In this document: one piece after another, positions 1-10,916 of the stretch
How the letters are laid out: each line of letters opens with the position of its first letter
Position numbering within the stretch: position 1 is the first letter of the stretch
Assembly: GCF_000143415.4 (NCBI RefSeq)
Contig: NW_003314279.1
Span: 1,723,243-1,787,242 of the forward strand
DNA: 64,000 nt
Source: Selaginella moellendorffii
Lineage: Eukaryota > Streptophyta > Lycopodiopsida > Selaginellales > Selaginellaceae
Reading direction: 5' to 3'
The notes under the pieces: generated by a model
What the model was told of the DNA's origin: nothing
Seen by the model: the letters and a program-made list of their open reading frames with translations, nothing else
The model's database searches: none
Translations under genes and position numbers: made by a program

Positions 1-2320
1 TTTTTTATAATAAGAGGTCTATCCTTTTTTGTGTTTCCTGATATGAATTTAAATTTATCTTGTATTGCTCTGTTTGTTACTATATATTATTATCTACATA
101 TGCATCATATGGTAAAGTTAGTCTTCATTCTCTATAGCAACAATTATATGTATATGTGTAGCATAAGATAAATTTAATTGTGTGATCATGAATTTGAGTT
201 TAAATTATTATGGATAGTGTTAAGTCAAAATTTTATTATATGATTGTTTGATTTGAATAATACTTTTGCAACTTTCCAGTGGATAATAGATAAGTTTCTC
301 TACAATATACTAGAAATGATTACTAACATTATTGTTCATGCTTTAATCCATGTATGTTTATAATATCCAAAAGGTTTTAAATTAATTATATCAAATTGAT
401 TTGAAACTAAAGTATTCTAATTTCTTGTTTATATCCCAAGATTTATCTTGGGTATTGCATTTCTCACAAAAACATACAAGTTGATCCTGAAAAATTTATA
501 ATTATTTTAAATTTTGATAGTAGAATCAATTCTAGTTTCCCATTTATTTGTGTTGATAGTGTTTGATTTAATAAGGTTTTTTTGTGGTTGAATACTGCTA
601 ATCCAACTATTTAACCCATTAATAGAAGTTTTATTTGCAATTTTTGTTAGATATTTTTTGTCAAATGGTGTTCCAAAGACAATGGATCAAATAATGATTC
701 CACACATATGGTTGAAGTATTTTATATTTTAATATCTCAATTAGGGATACACCCACGTTATTGATTAATAAATAATATTTTTAATGAAATAATTCATTAT
801 GAGCTTCAAAGGGATGATTTCAAAGTATATATAATTTTAATATACAAAATTGTGATGCTTATTTATTATCTTTCTAGCTCACATATATTATAGGGGTGTA
901 AGTTTTGTTGATATTTCATTATAAAAACTCATATATAGTCATAATTTTATATTACTAATGTAGTTAGTTTATATTTACGATAGTTGATAATGTTAGGTTT
1001 TGGGATTAGTATTTAACAAGCATTTTTCCATAGGTCCAAGTAAAATTTTTTAAACACTTAAACATATAAATTTATACTTCCCAATCTTATAGTGCATAGT
1101 TTGTTTAAAAGGTTTTCTGCCCAATAGAAGGGATTATCAAGTATTATTGCAAGTTGAATTATGTTTATAAGATTTAACATGACATTTAAGAAATCAATCT
1201 TTTAGAAATTATATATATGTAACAATTAAACCACTTTACAAAAGGATCATGAATAACTTATACTATCTATGGATGCACTAGTGCCTCCTCTTGATATTTT
1301 TTTAGCATTGACTATCATTCTAAAAGGAGTTATATTATTGTATATTATTAATAATGTAGTGAAACTTTAATAGATACTGGATTGGATTCAATTTAAACCA
1401 CTTGCTACTCTAAAACAATTAGCTAAATAATTTAATTATATTTTCCCACACGATTGCAAAACTAAAATTTCAAATCCCCAACTGTAGTGTGGCAATAGAG
1501 AGATTGCATTAGATCTCTTCTCTGCAGTAAAGTGCTAAGGATTAGTTAAATAAAAATTTAGAATAAACCAATATCTTATGTTAAGGTGGGTTCCATACAT
1601 CCTTCACTTGGAAATTTCTCCACCATGGAAAAAAAACTCCCCCCTTTTAAAATTTTAAGGTTACATGTAACTCTGTTTTACTAATATAAATGTATGATTA
1701 AAAAATGAAAACATGGCAAGGTGAAGTTTCCAATTCAATTTTATACCATAATTTTTCAAAAATATATTAATAAACTAGCAAAGAATCCAGCTCTTCTGGC
1801 CTATAAAAATAAATTTGTAATGATGTCTTACTAAGATAGAAACATTGTTCAAAAATAATCTTGTAAATCTTTTTAAAGTACATAAATAACATATGAAATA
1901 AATTACATGTTGATTTTCATGATCTGCTCAAAATCTTCATTTGGTAAAATAAAAAATAATAATGAAGTTTTTATAAGTGAAATTTAATAATAAATCTATG
2001 TCCAAATAAACTAAATTGCTGACTTTTAAAATTAACTCAGAGATATTTATATCACTTTTTAGTAAAAATAAATCAATATATACAAAATATTATATATACA
2101 GCTTAACAAACTCCCATGTATACTTTAAAAATTAAAGATGTGCATATTCATAAAAGTCTAGATAATTATATTAGTTTCTTATAAACATTATTATCTGGTT
2201 ATTATAAACATTTAAAAGCTTGAATTTAATTAGTTTAACTTCACATAAAATATTTTGAAGTAATATCTGTTTTCAAACTCTTGAACTTTTAAATTTGACT
2301 TGTTAAAGTCAATTTCCTAA
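1..2320. other. AT-rich stretch without a recognisable gene
   Basis: This stretch is strongly AT-rich with frequent stops in all frames. I see no conserved protein motif, RNA gene or terminal repeat. It is either intergenic or very old transposon sequence. Confidence 0.6.
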
Positions 2321-5300
2321 GTGTCTCCAACACCTTGCATTGCACATATTGCACAATTCCACTTCCCATCTTTGGAAGTTCTCTATTTTGAGGGCACCAT
2401 CATCTTCTTTCCCATTTTGTATGACTTTTGGCCCCAAGTTCCAGTTATCCTAAGGTTGTTCACGTCCCTATCATTTGGCTACTTTACCGCTCCCTGCCTT
2501 TGGAGCTTCCACTTTCGCCAAATTGGAGCAATTGGGAATCCATCCATCGAAACACATATTGCCTTTCCCATAATTTGTTAGCACCCAACACATTAGTGTT
2601 CTTGGCCTAACTTTGCGTTTTGGATTCTTTCCCATGATTCCTATAGCTCTTTTCTTAGCCACTAGTTTTTTGCTCCTATCCTTGATTGTTGCACCCAATA
2701 ATATCGGATCGTTACCTCCATTCTTGAGGTATCCTTTTGGTTCCATAGCAAAGACTTTACTTTGCTAAGTTTAGAGGGTGTTTACCCCTAATATGTCTCT
2801 TTATCATTTTTTTTGCTATGGCTTTATTCATAACCTAATTTAGTGACCCTCCCATAGGTCTTTTATAGAGACTACTTTCTTCGGACTCACTATGCCATCG
2901 TATGGACATAGCTTATTTCCCTTAGGTGTTTTTCCCACTTGGTCATCTTGACCAAGCGCTACCCTCATAAATAGTTCAAATTAACACTTTGAACCAGGAA
3001 CTTCATTCCTTAGCCAACCAAGGACCTTGTCCTTATTTAGTCAGAAGATCACCTAGTGATCTCACCTTGGCACCTTAACAAAGTTGCCAAAAGGTATTTG
3101 GTTTTCTAGATCTTCAAGTTGTTGACCATGACCCCGGGGGCATCCCCCACACTTGGCGGTGCACCCAAGCCAGCCCTTATGGCCAAGGGTCCATAGCAAC
3201 TGAGACTAGGTGTCCCCATCTCATTCACCACGCCCTTGGTGCCACTCACACCAAGGTGTTCAAGTTAGATATGCCGAGCCCAACTAAGCAATCTAACCGT
3301 GCATCACGACTCTGAGGCATCCCTCGCTTGGCGGTGTGCCCAAACCAGTCTCCTCACTAAGAGTCCATGACCACCGAAAAATGAGTGTCCTCATATTCCA
3401 AACCATCACCACGCTTTAGTGATTTGGGACTCGAACCCAAGCACTAGAGGGTCGGGACTCGAACCCAACCTCCGTATATATATATACAGATGGCATTGCA
3501 TAGTATGCCTGGTGTGACTCCCTACGTTGGTGCACCACTATAGATCACAGCTTAGGAACCTAATTCCTTCGCACTACCAAGTCCTCTCACTTGACAAGTC
3601 TATGATCATGCATGGACTCCTCCATGCTTGGCCCAATGGGCCACCCTTTTTGAAGTTAGCACCTTCAACTAGGGGATTTGTCCCTCTGACTTGCCAATCT
3701 CGCTTCGCAAGTCATCCGGCCACCGTAACATGTAAGCATGAAAATCCTTAACCATCGACTTTCGTTCAAAGCCCTCTCTTTGAACATTCGGGAACTACTT
3801 TCCCAACCTTGATAGCCTCGCCTCATGACCAGCTTCAAGACCATGCTTCTGCTGTGCCACTCTGATTTCGCGCGCTCTAGGAACCATTTACGCTTGGCTT
3901 TCTAGGTACTTACCTACCTAGAATTGTCTTTGGGAACCTTCAAGGAACTTTGTTCCTTAGCTTGCTAAGGCTTCTCCTTTGTAAGCTCTCTACTCACCAT
4001 ATGATCTAACATGGACGATTCCACATTTTAGACTTTCTATGGTATTGCGCTTGCTAGTAATAACATCCTCGAGCACCCTCTTGATTCTCCACTCTCATCT
4101 TGTATAACCACCATTGGTTATACCCTTCAATTTCTATGGTTCAATTCCATCCCAATACTACTTGCCTTTTGGCCTCATATGTTTCCTTTAGTTATTCTTC
4201 TCCAGACTAGGAGGATAGCTTTGCACATTCTACCATGCCTTAGCAAGTATTTATAGGGATGAACCTACCCAATAGCTTAGGGAGTGGTTCCTCAACTCAC
4301 CTTATAATCCCACACATCGGGGTTACCGTTGTTACTTATGGGCCTCCATATACCCATCACTAGCCTTGCCAAAATCTCATTTTTGACTTTGTCCAAATCA
4401 GGTAGACAGATTCCTCCCGTCTCCACAACCTTAGACGTTTGGATGGCACTTCTTATCCATCATTTGCTAGGGATTTAGTCCTTTAGGCCTTATCTAATGC
4501 CCTTGCGACATCAAACACCACTTCCTGGTGTTTTAAAATGTTTGGGTGTCCCAATGATGGTCTTCTTTGGCAATGAGCATTCCCTTTACGACATTAACTT
4601 ATTATATCGCAACATAAACAGCTTCTCCCCCATAAGGGTATATTTAACTTCCTTATCCCAATAAGAAGTCTTAGGTAGCTACCTTCTACCAGTTTAACCA
4701 ATTATTTTGCACTTTTTGCTTAGTTGCCTCATAGTTGTCAAGTCCTACAACTCATTGCTTGGTGCTTCCACATCTCCATCATTATCTGGGTCACTACACT
4801 CCAATCGCATGCCTTCCAGCTTAGGCCATGCCATTCCCATTTCCATTAGGATTCCTCTAGGAAGGGGTTCTTATAAACCCACCAACTTGACCTCAACGCA
4901 ACATGCCTTGGCACATTCGGTGTCTCCACACCCTCGGCTCTACAAAACTACCTTTACAACACTCCCCATTTGTGTCAAGGTCTTTTCCAAGACCAAAGCA
5001 GTCATTTTTTATGCCAATTATCAATTAGCACTGCACCATAGTGTTCACATACAACTTTATGCCAAAATTGTTTTCTTTTTGGGGAACACCTTTCCCACAA
5101 CTTTAGCATGGCACATTTTGCCATTGATGAGATACCCTTTTGTTCTCATACTTGGATCCTATGATCCCTCCCCATCCTTCATGGGGTACAACACATCTCA
5201 GTCCAAATGCTTCCATCAATCCTTTAGGATTATTTCTTGATTCTATTTAAGTCATCCAGCTTTTTGGACTTTGTCATCCGACAACCCATGAAATCCTACC

Positions 5301-5977
5301 TTTGAGGTGCCAACTCACTGGAATATAGCTTCTTGAATTCATGTCCTGCTCACAAGGACCATCTTTGCAAGTGTTACTCCGACACCTGATTTTTTCTCTT
5401 GGGGCAACCTTTTGCCCCTTAGGACCACTTGTCCATGTGATGAGAATACCAACTCATCCTCTAAGTACACCCCCAACTCCTTGGGTTGTTCTAGCATTTA
5501 TTAGAGGTAGCCCCGGCTACCATTTCAAGGACTTGTGTCCTTTTCTGTATTTGACCTCTCATAGTCATCAATTCAGGTCTCAAAGTTATGAGCACCAGTT
5601 TCAACTATATGAGGGTAATTTTGTGACTCCTTTATTGTTTTGGAGTCTTTATCTTCCCCGTGATCCCAACTATAGTTGTTTACCACAACTACCTTAGCCA
5701 GTTTGCTAAATCAAATACTCATCTGGATCACATCCTCAACTCTCTAAGGAAACCCTTATATTGTTCCCAAGATCCCAAAGTTGTTCTATTATTAGCCCTT
5801 TTTAATCAACCATCTCACCTATAAGTTCACACATGAACTATAGTGGAGAGCCATGTCTTTCCGACTTGCTACTCCTCACATATAGGCCCACTCCTAGGAC
5901 CTTCTGATGCTAACACCAATGGTGATATACTTGAGCATCAATAACAGTCGAACTAAGGAACAGCTTCGATACTAAGT
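2321..5977 (-). mobile_element. Internal region of LTR element A2 copy 0, non-coding or decayed
   Basis: The stretch lies on the internal side of the A2 LTR at 5978-7498 and reads on the minus strand. Next to the LTR, minus-strand bases 5977-5961 give a primer-binding-like sequence (ttAGTATCGAAGC), close to the plant initiator-Met site TGGTATCAGAGC. The adjoining roughly 150 bp (about 5820-5960) matches the leader of the second A2 copy at 31060-31248. Bases 3120-3480 resemble, in reverse complement, the 3' untranslated region of family A at 40430-40640 and 46620-46800. I could find no reverse transcriptase, integrase or protease motif in between. The left LTR is not visible, so the left end is uncertain. 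It may be a non-autonomous derivative or a decayed autonomous copy. Confidence 0.5.
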
Positions 5978-7498
5978 TGTAAGCGACTAAATTTTCTATT
6001 TTACTTTAGTCATTTAACCACACCTCCGACCACTTGGAGGAGTCTCACTCACAACCTCCATAGGTCTTATTTTGGGCTTAGGGACTTATTAGCCCCCAAG
6101 AATGGCATCCATGCCATTCAACCATTGCACTTGGTCCAAGTGCCCCACGTGTCCGATCCCATGATTGACACCCCAAGGTACCACTGACATATCAACCCGT
6201 TATGCTAAGGCCATGCCTATTCACCTTGGTCACATCGGTGGTCTGACACCACCTACATTACAGTCCTATCTCTCAAAGATTGTGTCATCCGTCCATGAGT
6301 GATCATCCCAAATCCACTCCTTAGCATCCTTAGGATGCCCACAGACATAGGGAATAGCCTTCCCCAACATCCTTTTTCTGGTCTCCACTAAGTCCCTTTC
6401 CCCCCATGGCCGTGTTTGCCAACATTGCCACTGGATCGAGGCCCACAGGCCCAACCACTAAGTCCCATGGTCCTCTAGGACTTCCTCACCACCTGATTGT
6501 ATCCTTGGTCACTACACCAGAGGACTACTCCTCTTCCTTTCCATAGTCTGGGCCTTTGGGACAACATTTCGGAACACCATGGCCCTATGCGGGCCTCATG
6601 GGTACTCTCCCCACCTTCTGCCTTTGGGTGCTCTAGCCATGGGCTTAGAGCGAGGTTCCATTGAGCCACGCTAGGTATCCAAGTAGGTAGTGCCACCCAT
6701 ACTTGGACTGGGAGCATCAGCCAGTCGATCTCCCGGGGGAACTAAAGCCGGCTCTTGAACACTTCACCAAGCTACCCCGCTTGTTGGTCCGTGTTCACTC
6801 TAGTGTTGGACTTCCCAGTGGGCAGCTTATCACCCAACACTAGGTACAGCCTTCCTGGGTTAAACTGGCCTTTCCTGGCCAAACTGGCTCCACTGCAGTC
6901 CTCCCCCTTACTATACTTTTAGAGCTCACTAAACCCCCCAGGGTCTGGGAGACGAACGCTTTGGGCTTTCACCCTCTCAGACTCGGACTCAGACTCGGAC
7001 TCGGACTCAGACTCGGTCTCGGTCTCGGTCTCGGTCCCGGCCCCGGTCCCGGTCTTGGTCTTGGTCCCGATCTCTGTCTCGGTCTCGGTCTCGGTCCCGG
7101 TCTCGGTCTCGGTCTTGACTTCGGACTCCGTCTCGGGTCCTTCTCGGACTCCATCTTGGATTCCATCTCGGGTCCATCTCGGACTCCATCTCGGGTCCAT
7201 CTCAGACTCCATCTCGGGTCCATCTCAAACTCCATCTCGGACTCCACCTCCGACTCCATCTCGGACACTTCCATGTGTCATGTTTTGGTCCTCTTGTGTC
7301 CCCTTTTCTAGAGACTCACTCATGGCTCACCTCGTGCTTGTTCCTCGAGCACTTCATTGGGAGTTCCACTCCCACTCTCAACCTTTTCAAGTCAGAGTTT
7401 TTAGTCCAAATGTGTTACACTCGTTTGGCTTTCGCTTCGGCCACTACCGTGTGGCACCCTTTTGGCTCCACTTTGGGGCCTAAGGATTTTGTGTCTCA
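5978..7498 (-). repeat. LTR of element A2 copy 0 (about 1.52 kb, minus orientation)
   Basis: Read on the minus strand the LTR starts TGAGACACAAAATCC at 7498 and ends TAGTCGCTTACA at 5978, so it has TG...CA termini. It is followed by a tRNA-Met-like primer-binding site. It aligns along its length with the split LTR at 31249-32745 plus 35011-35118. Inside are a 12-bp minisatellite (6970-7266) and the shared module near 6895-6975. The low-complexity open frames here (Glu-Ser, Asp-Arg or Leu-Gly repeats) are products of the minisatellite, not genes. Confidence 0.75.
6970..7266 (-). repeat. 12-bp minisatellite inside the A2 LTR
   Basis: This is an imperfect tandem array of a unit close to GAGTCCGAGACC on the minus strand, seen as GGTCTCGGACTC on the plus strand. 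The same unit recurs in every substantially complete A or A2 LTR in the window. Confidence 0.85.
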
Positions 7499-9149
7499 TA
7501 TGGCAATTAGAGAAGCTAGCAATTCCATCTTTAAGAGAAAGAGGGTAATCCATGAGTTGCATTCCATTGCTTTCAAGAACAATATTAGTAAAGATCATTA
7601 CATGTCTAGGGTGGAAGCTATGGAGTACATGTTGAGCTATGCCCAAGTAGAAAAAGAGGATGCATGACATTAAGGATGCAAAAGTAGATCCTATGAAGCT
7701 TTTGAAACTTTAGATTTGTTTAAATAGAGAACAAAAGAATTCACCTATCTATACAAAATAGAAGCACTTACAAAGAACATAAGCAATTGGAGTTTATGTA
7801 AATGCTGCATGGAGGCATTTGCATAGTAGCTACATATGGATGTCAACATACTTAAATATGGATCAAACTCCAAATTTTATGTATTTTTGCTCTCAACTAA
7901 TGTGAATAAACAACCTTACTCCTCAATAGTGTTCACCTTTGTATAAAACAGGGGTGTATTTCCATATTTAGAGCCTACACATCGCTTTATTAAGTAGTAC
8001 ATCTATATATTTGTTCTACAGATAAAATTGAGATGTAAAATGAAAACTGAATCTAGTGGTGCTCATAATATTAATTCATGCTTATAAACAAAATAAATTA
8101 CCCCATTAAAATTACCTTTTCTTCTTCTTCTTTTTAGTATTGTAGCCTATATGCTATGCATGCTTGTCTAGTCATTTGCAAACTTGATGATGTGTGTAGC
8201 AGCCAGAAGTAAAAGCCACAATCACATAGTCAACTTGCAAGAGTTTATAAACGAAAAATACTTTTAAAACTATAGGGAAAACCATTACATTTTGGCAATA
8301 CTCATTTGTTTATTGCATTATTCTAGATTCTCAAGAACTACCTATATTGTCAAGCCTTGTGTGAAAGGGATGGAGTGTGTTCCTATACTTGATGCTAATC
8401 ACATATACTTTCAACAACCTTGAGTGTAAAAAGCATCTCTTCCTTGTAAAGCTCTCTTGCCTGATAAGTAAAGATATATCATCAAGTTCTCTATAAAGTG
8501 TAAACACTACATTGCCATAAATAATAATCATTTATATCAATGCTTGGTTCACACTTGTATTTCTCTAGGTCCTATAACAAGTTCACCTAGGTAAACAAAG
8601 GTTATATGAGTTAATAGGACTGTAATCTTGATTTTGTGTCTAAATGAAAAGCTCCTGGACCTTTCCAAATGAGCTATATAATCATTTATCAAGATGTTGA
8701 AAGTTTCCTAGTTCAGAATGTAAAAAGCCTCTTATATCTAGTTCTTAGCATCTTTTATATTCAAGTTTTTCTTATAAACATCAATCAAAAGATTGTAATA
8801 GCCATGATTTATCTGGAAAGTCATGCTTTACATCACCCACAACACAAATAATTATAAAAAAGAAAGATTCATAAAAGTTGCAATGGAAGAACACTACAAC
8901 CTATGTAACAAGAGACTAGACTTATGCATTTATGTAACAAGAACGTTAATGTAACCTTTAGGTAGGTGTCCAAATAGCTAAGGCATCTTCTTTCAATATA
9001 GAACTTGTGCCAGAAAACCTGTTGCTATCTATACAAGAAAGATCAAAGTTCAAGAGAAGAGAAGAAAAATAAGAGAAAAGAAGAAGAGAAAAAACAAAAA
9101 AAGAAAAGCAAGGTGTTTATACATAAGTGGATGTTCTCTAAGTAGCTGT
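7499..9149. other. Flanking AT-rich sequence, no recognised gene
   Basis: Immediately beyond the A2 LTR a plus-strand open frame (7499-7667) reads MAIREASNSIFKRKRVIHEL and on to a stop. I do not recognise it, and it has no visible partner exon. The rest to about 9040 is AT-rich with short frames only. Bases 9043-9115 are a purine-rich tract at the broken 3' end of the FTSH4-like pseudogene. Confidence 0.5.
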
Positions 9150-10553
9150 CTGGATTCGGAACCACCACATGCCGATCGAACCGACCAGGACGGACAAGCG
9201 CCTTGTCGAGAGATTCGGGGAAGTTCGTAGCCGCGATCACTATGATGCCTTCGTTTTGCTTGAAACCGTCCAGCTCCACCAACAGCTGGTTCAGTGCGCT
9301 TCTTCGCAGCTGCGAATAAGTCCCGCACTCGCCAAGCACCAACTCCGACGAACATTTCCTCGAACTCGCTCCCGCTGCAATAGAAAAACGGTACCACTGC
9401 TTCACCAGCAATTGCCAGAGCCAGCATCTCTTTCCTGTTCCAGGAGGCCCAACCAGAAGGACGCCTTTCGGTAGCTTGCCACCTAGACGGGTAAATTTCT
9501 GCAAAGAAGCAACCGAGACTGGAGTTACAAACCGGAGAAACACGAAAGAAAAATAGATAAAGCAATGACCTTTGGATCCCAAAGATGGTGAACAATCTCC
9601 TCCAACTCCGCTTTGGCTTCGTCGACTCTTTTCACGTCACTGAACTTGGTATTAGACTCCAAGCTTGGCTGTACCTCCTCATTGAGACCCAGCCCTGCCA
9701 GGAACCAGGGGCGTGAGTAAGACCTCCTTTCCTATACAGACAAGGATGCCAGTTCAACACGTAGGCAAGACCTTAAAACAAACGCATCCATGCATTGCAA
9801 GCCATGCTCTACGATGCTTACCTTTGCTGAGGCCCTTGTCCTTGACAATGGCCCCAACGCCAGAGAGAAGTAGAAAGCCCAGAGCCAAGGTTCGAACAGT
9901 CCGCCACACTTGAACTCTAAAACCTCCTTCGGACGTGACCATGTGGATTGGCGCACTGGGAGAGCCCAAAATTCCGTCTTTCGTGGCTGTTCCTACTGCC
10001 GGAAACGCCGAAGACATGATCGGTCGCGCCTCAGCTTGAAAACTTCCTAGCGATGCAGTTGCTCCTACACGGTTTAAAAGAAAATAGGAGGATCAGATCC
10101 GATAAAGAAAGAGTTACAGCGTTTACCTCTTTGCAGCGTTTTCAACAAGGCACTGTCATCGAGCCTATCGACCTTGACGAGAGCTTTGAGATACTCGGCC
10201 AAAGCACTGGCGCTGCGCTGCGGAAGTGGTCTACCCTCGGGATCCACCTCGTTAAGATCTCTTAGAAACTTCACTTGTTTCTCCTGAGCATCGGGCCCTC
10301 CTTCTCTCTCCAGCTGCTCCAGCCTTCTCGAGAAATTGCTTGTGTAGCTGGACATGCAGCGTCTCTTGAAATTCAAGCATCATTAGCAACGGGAAGAGGA
10401 CGAGGGAAATCGGATAGAAAAATACCTGCATCCAGCTGCTTCAACACAATCGCGCGTCCCAGCCCATATCGAAATCCGCGGGCAATCAGCGCGGGCGCAG
10501 CCCTAATGGGAGAGAGGAAAGAGAGCGCCATACCTTCTCCAGCAACTGACGCC
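9150..10553 (-). pseudogene. FTSH4: FTSH4-like mitochondrial AAA protease, truncated pseudogene
   Basis: Functional FTSH4 is an inner-membrane i-AAA zinc protease of mitochondria. The pieces read in order on the minus strand. A 5' exon (about 10426-10553) begins MASVAGEGMALSF. The next exon (about 10127-10370) carries ALAEYLKALVKVDRLDDSAL. Then 9822-10046 has TKDGILGSPSAPIH and a membrane segment (TLALGFLLLSGVGAI). Then 9570-9694 has [18 protein letters not shown]. Last, 9150-9498 holds the AAA start and Walker A (GPPGTGK). A one-base deletion near 9430-9431, just after that Lys, shifts the frame. Near 9294-9296 about 28 codons including the Walker B segment are missing and the frame changes again. 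Homology stops after VVPNPD near 9150. The second region of homology and the HEXXH protease domain are absent. The donor at 9569 is weak (GTCATT), and the first exon junction is not resolved in phase. Introns are retained, so this is not a processed copy. Confidence 0.85.
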
Positions 10554-10748
10554 ATGCCATGCCGCCCGAGCTCCCAAAATCGATCCTTCACGCGCTAGGG
10601 CGCCCTGGCAGCCACCGCCTAGAAGTCCCCAAACCATCAAGAACACGAGAATACCCAGAGGGTTTCAACCCCTCCTCCTCGCTCCTCCGCGTTTCAATTT
10701 CGTAGCATATTCTCCCGCGTGAGACAGAATATTCTAAAAGTACACATT
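10554..10748. other. Spacer upstream of the FTSH4-like pseudogene
   Basis: The spacer lies between the 5' end of the pseudogene and the 3' side of the PDR gene. It is GC-richer than the flanking transposon sequence and has pyrimidine-rich stretches such as CCCCTCCTCCTCGCTCC, as in plant 5' leaders. I see no defined promoter element. Confidence 0.35.
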
Positions 10749-10749
10749 C

Positions 10750-10783
10750 AAAAAAAAAAAAAAAACCCAGCCTTTTGGCTGGT
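10750..10783 (-). other. Hairpin followed by a T tract downstream of the PDR gene
   Basis: On the minus strand CCAGCC-AAAA-GGCTGG (10782-10767) forms a perfect 6-bp stem with a 4-nt loop. It is followed after one G by 16 consecutive T (10765-10750). It lies about 135 bp past the PDR stop codon. It looks like a bacterial intrinsic terminator, but this is a nuclear plant gene, so a role in 3'-end formation is only a guess. The plus-strand view is simply a 16-A run. Confidence 0.5.
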
Positions 10784-10916
10784 TATATAATTCAAAGAAA
10801 ACTGTACATTCTCTTCATTGTAAAAAATGTTGTGATGCCCCTGGAGCTATCGTTATGGGGGCAGCACCGAGTTTCTTCGTTCTTTAGAATTTCTCCCACG
10901 AAAACCAATTGATCGA

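Noticed and set aside
3424-3470. Possible tRNA genes from B-box-like motifs
   Set aside because: GGTTCGAGTCCC occurs on the minus strand, but no A box, anticodon arm or cloverleaf can be folded around it.
4707-5240. 177-codon plus-strand open frame
   Set aside because: It lies within the A2 element interior, has no recognisable domain and is not conserved in the second copy. Chance frame.
6919-7311. Overlapping open frames rich in Glu-Ser, Asp-Arg or Leu-Gly on both strands
   Set aside because: They are translations of the 12-bp minisatellite in the A2 LTR. Repeats of a length divisible by three stay open in all frames. The same holds for 32024-32816, 36396-36771, 37467-37853, 46216-46467 and 47823-48196.
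9169-9474. 101-codon plus-strand frame
   Set aside because: Antisense shadow of the FTSH4-like AAA exon.
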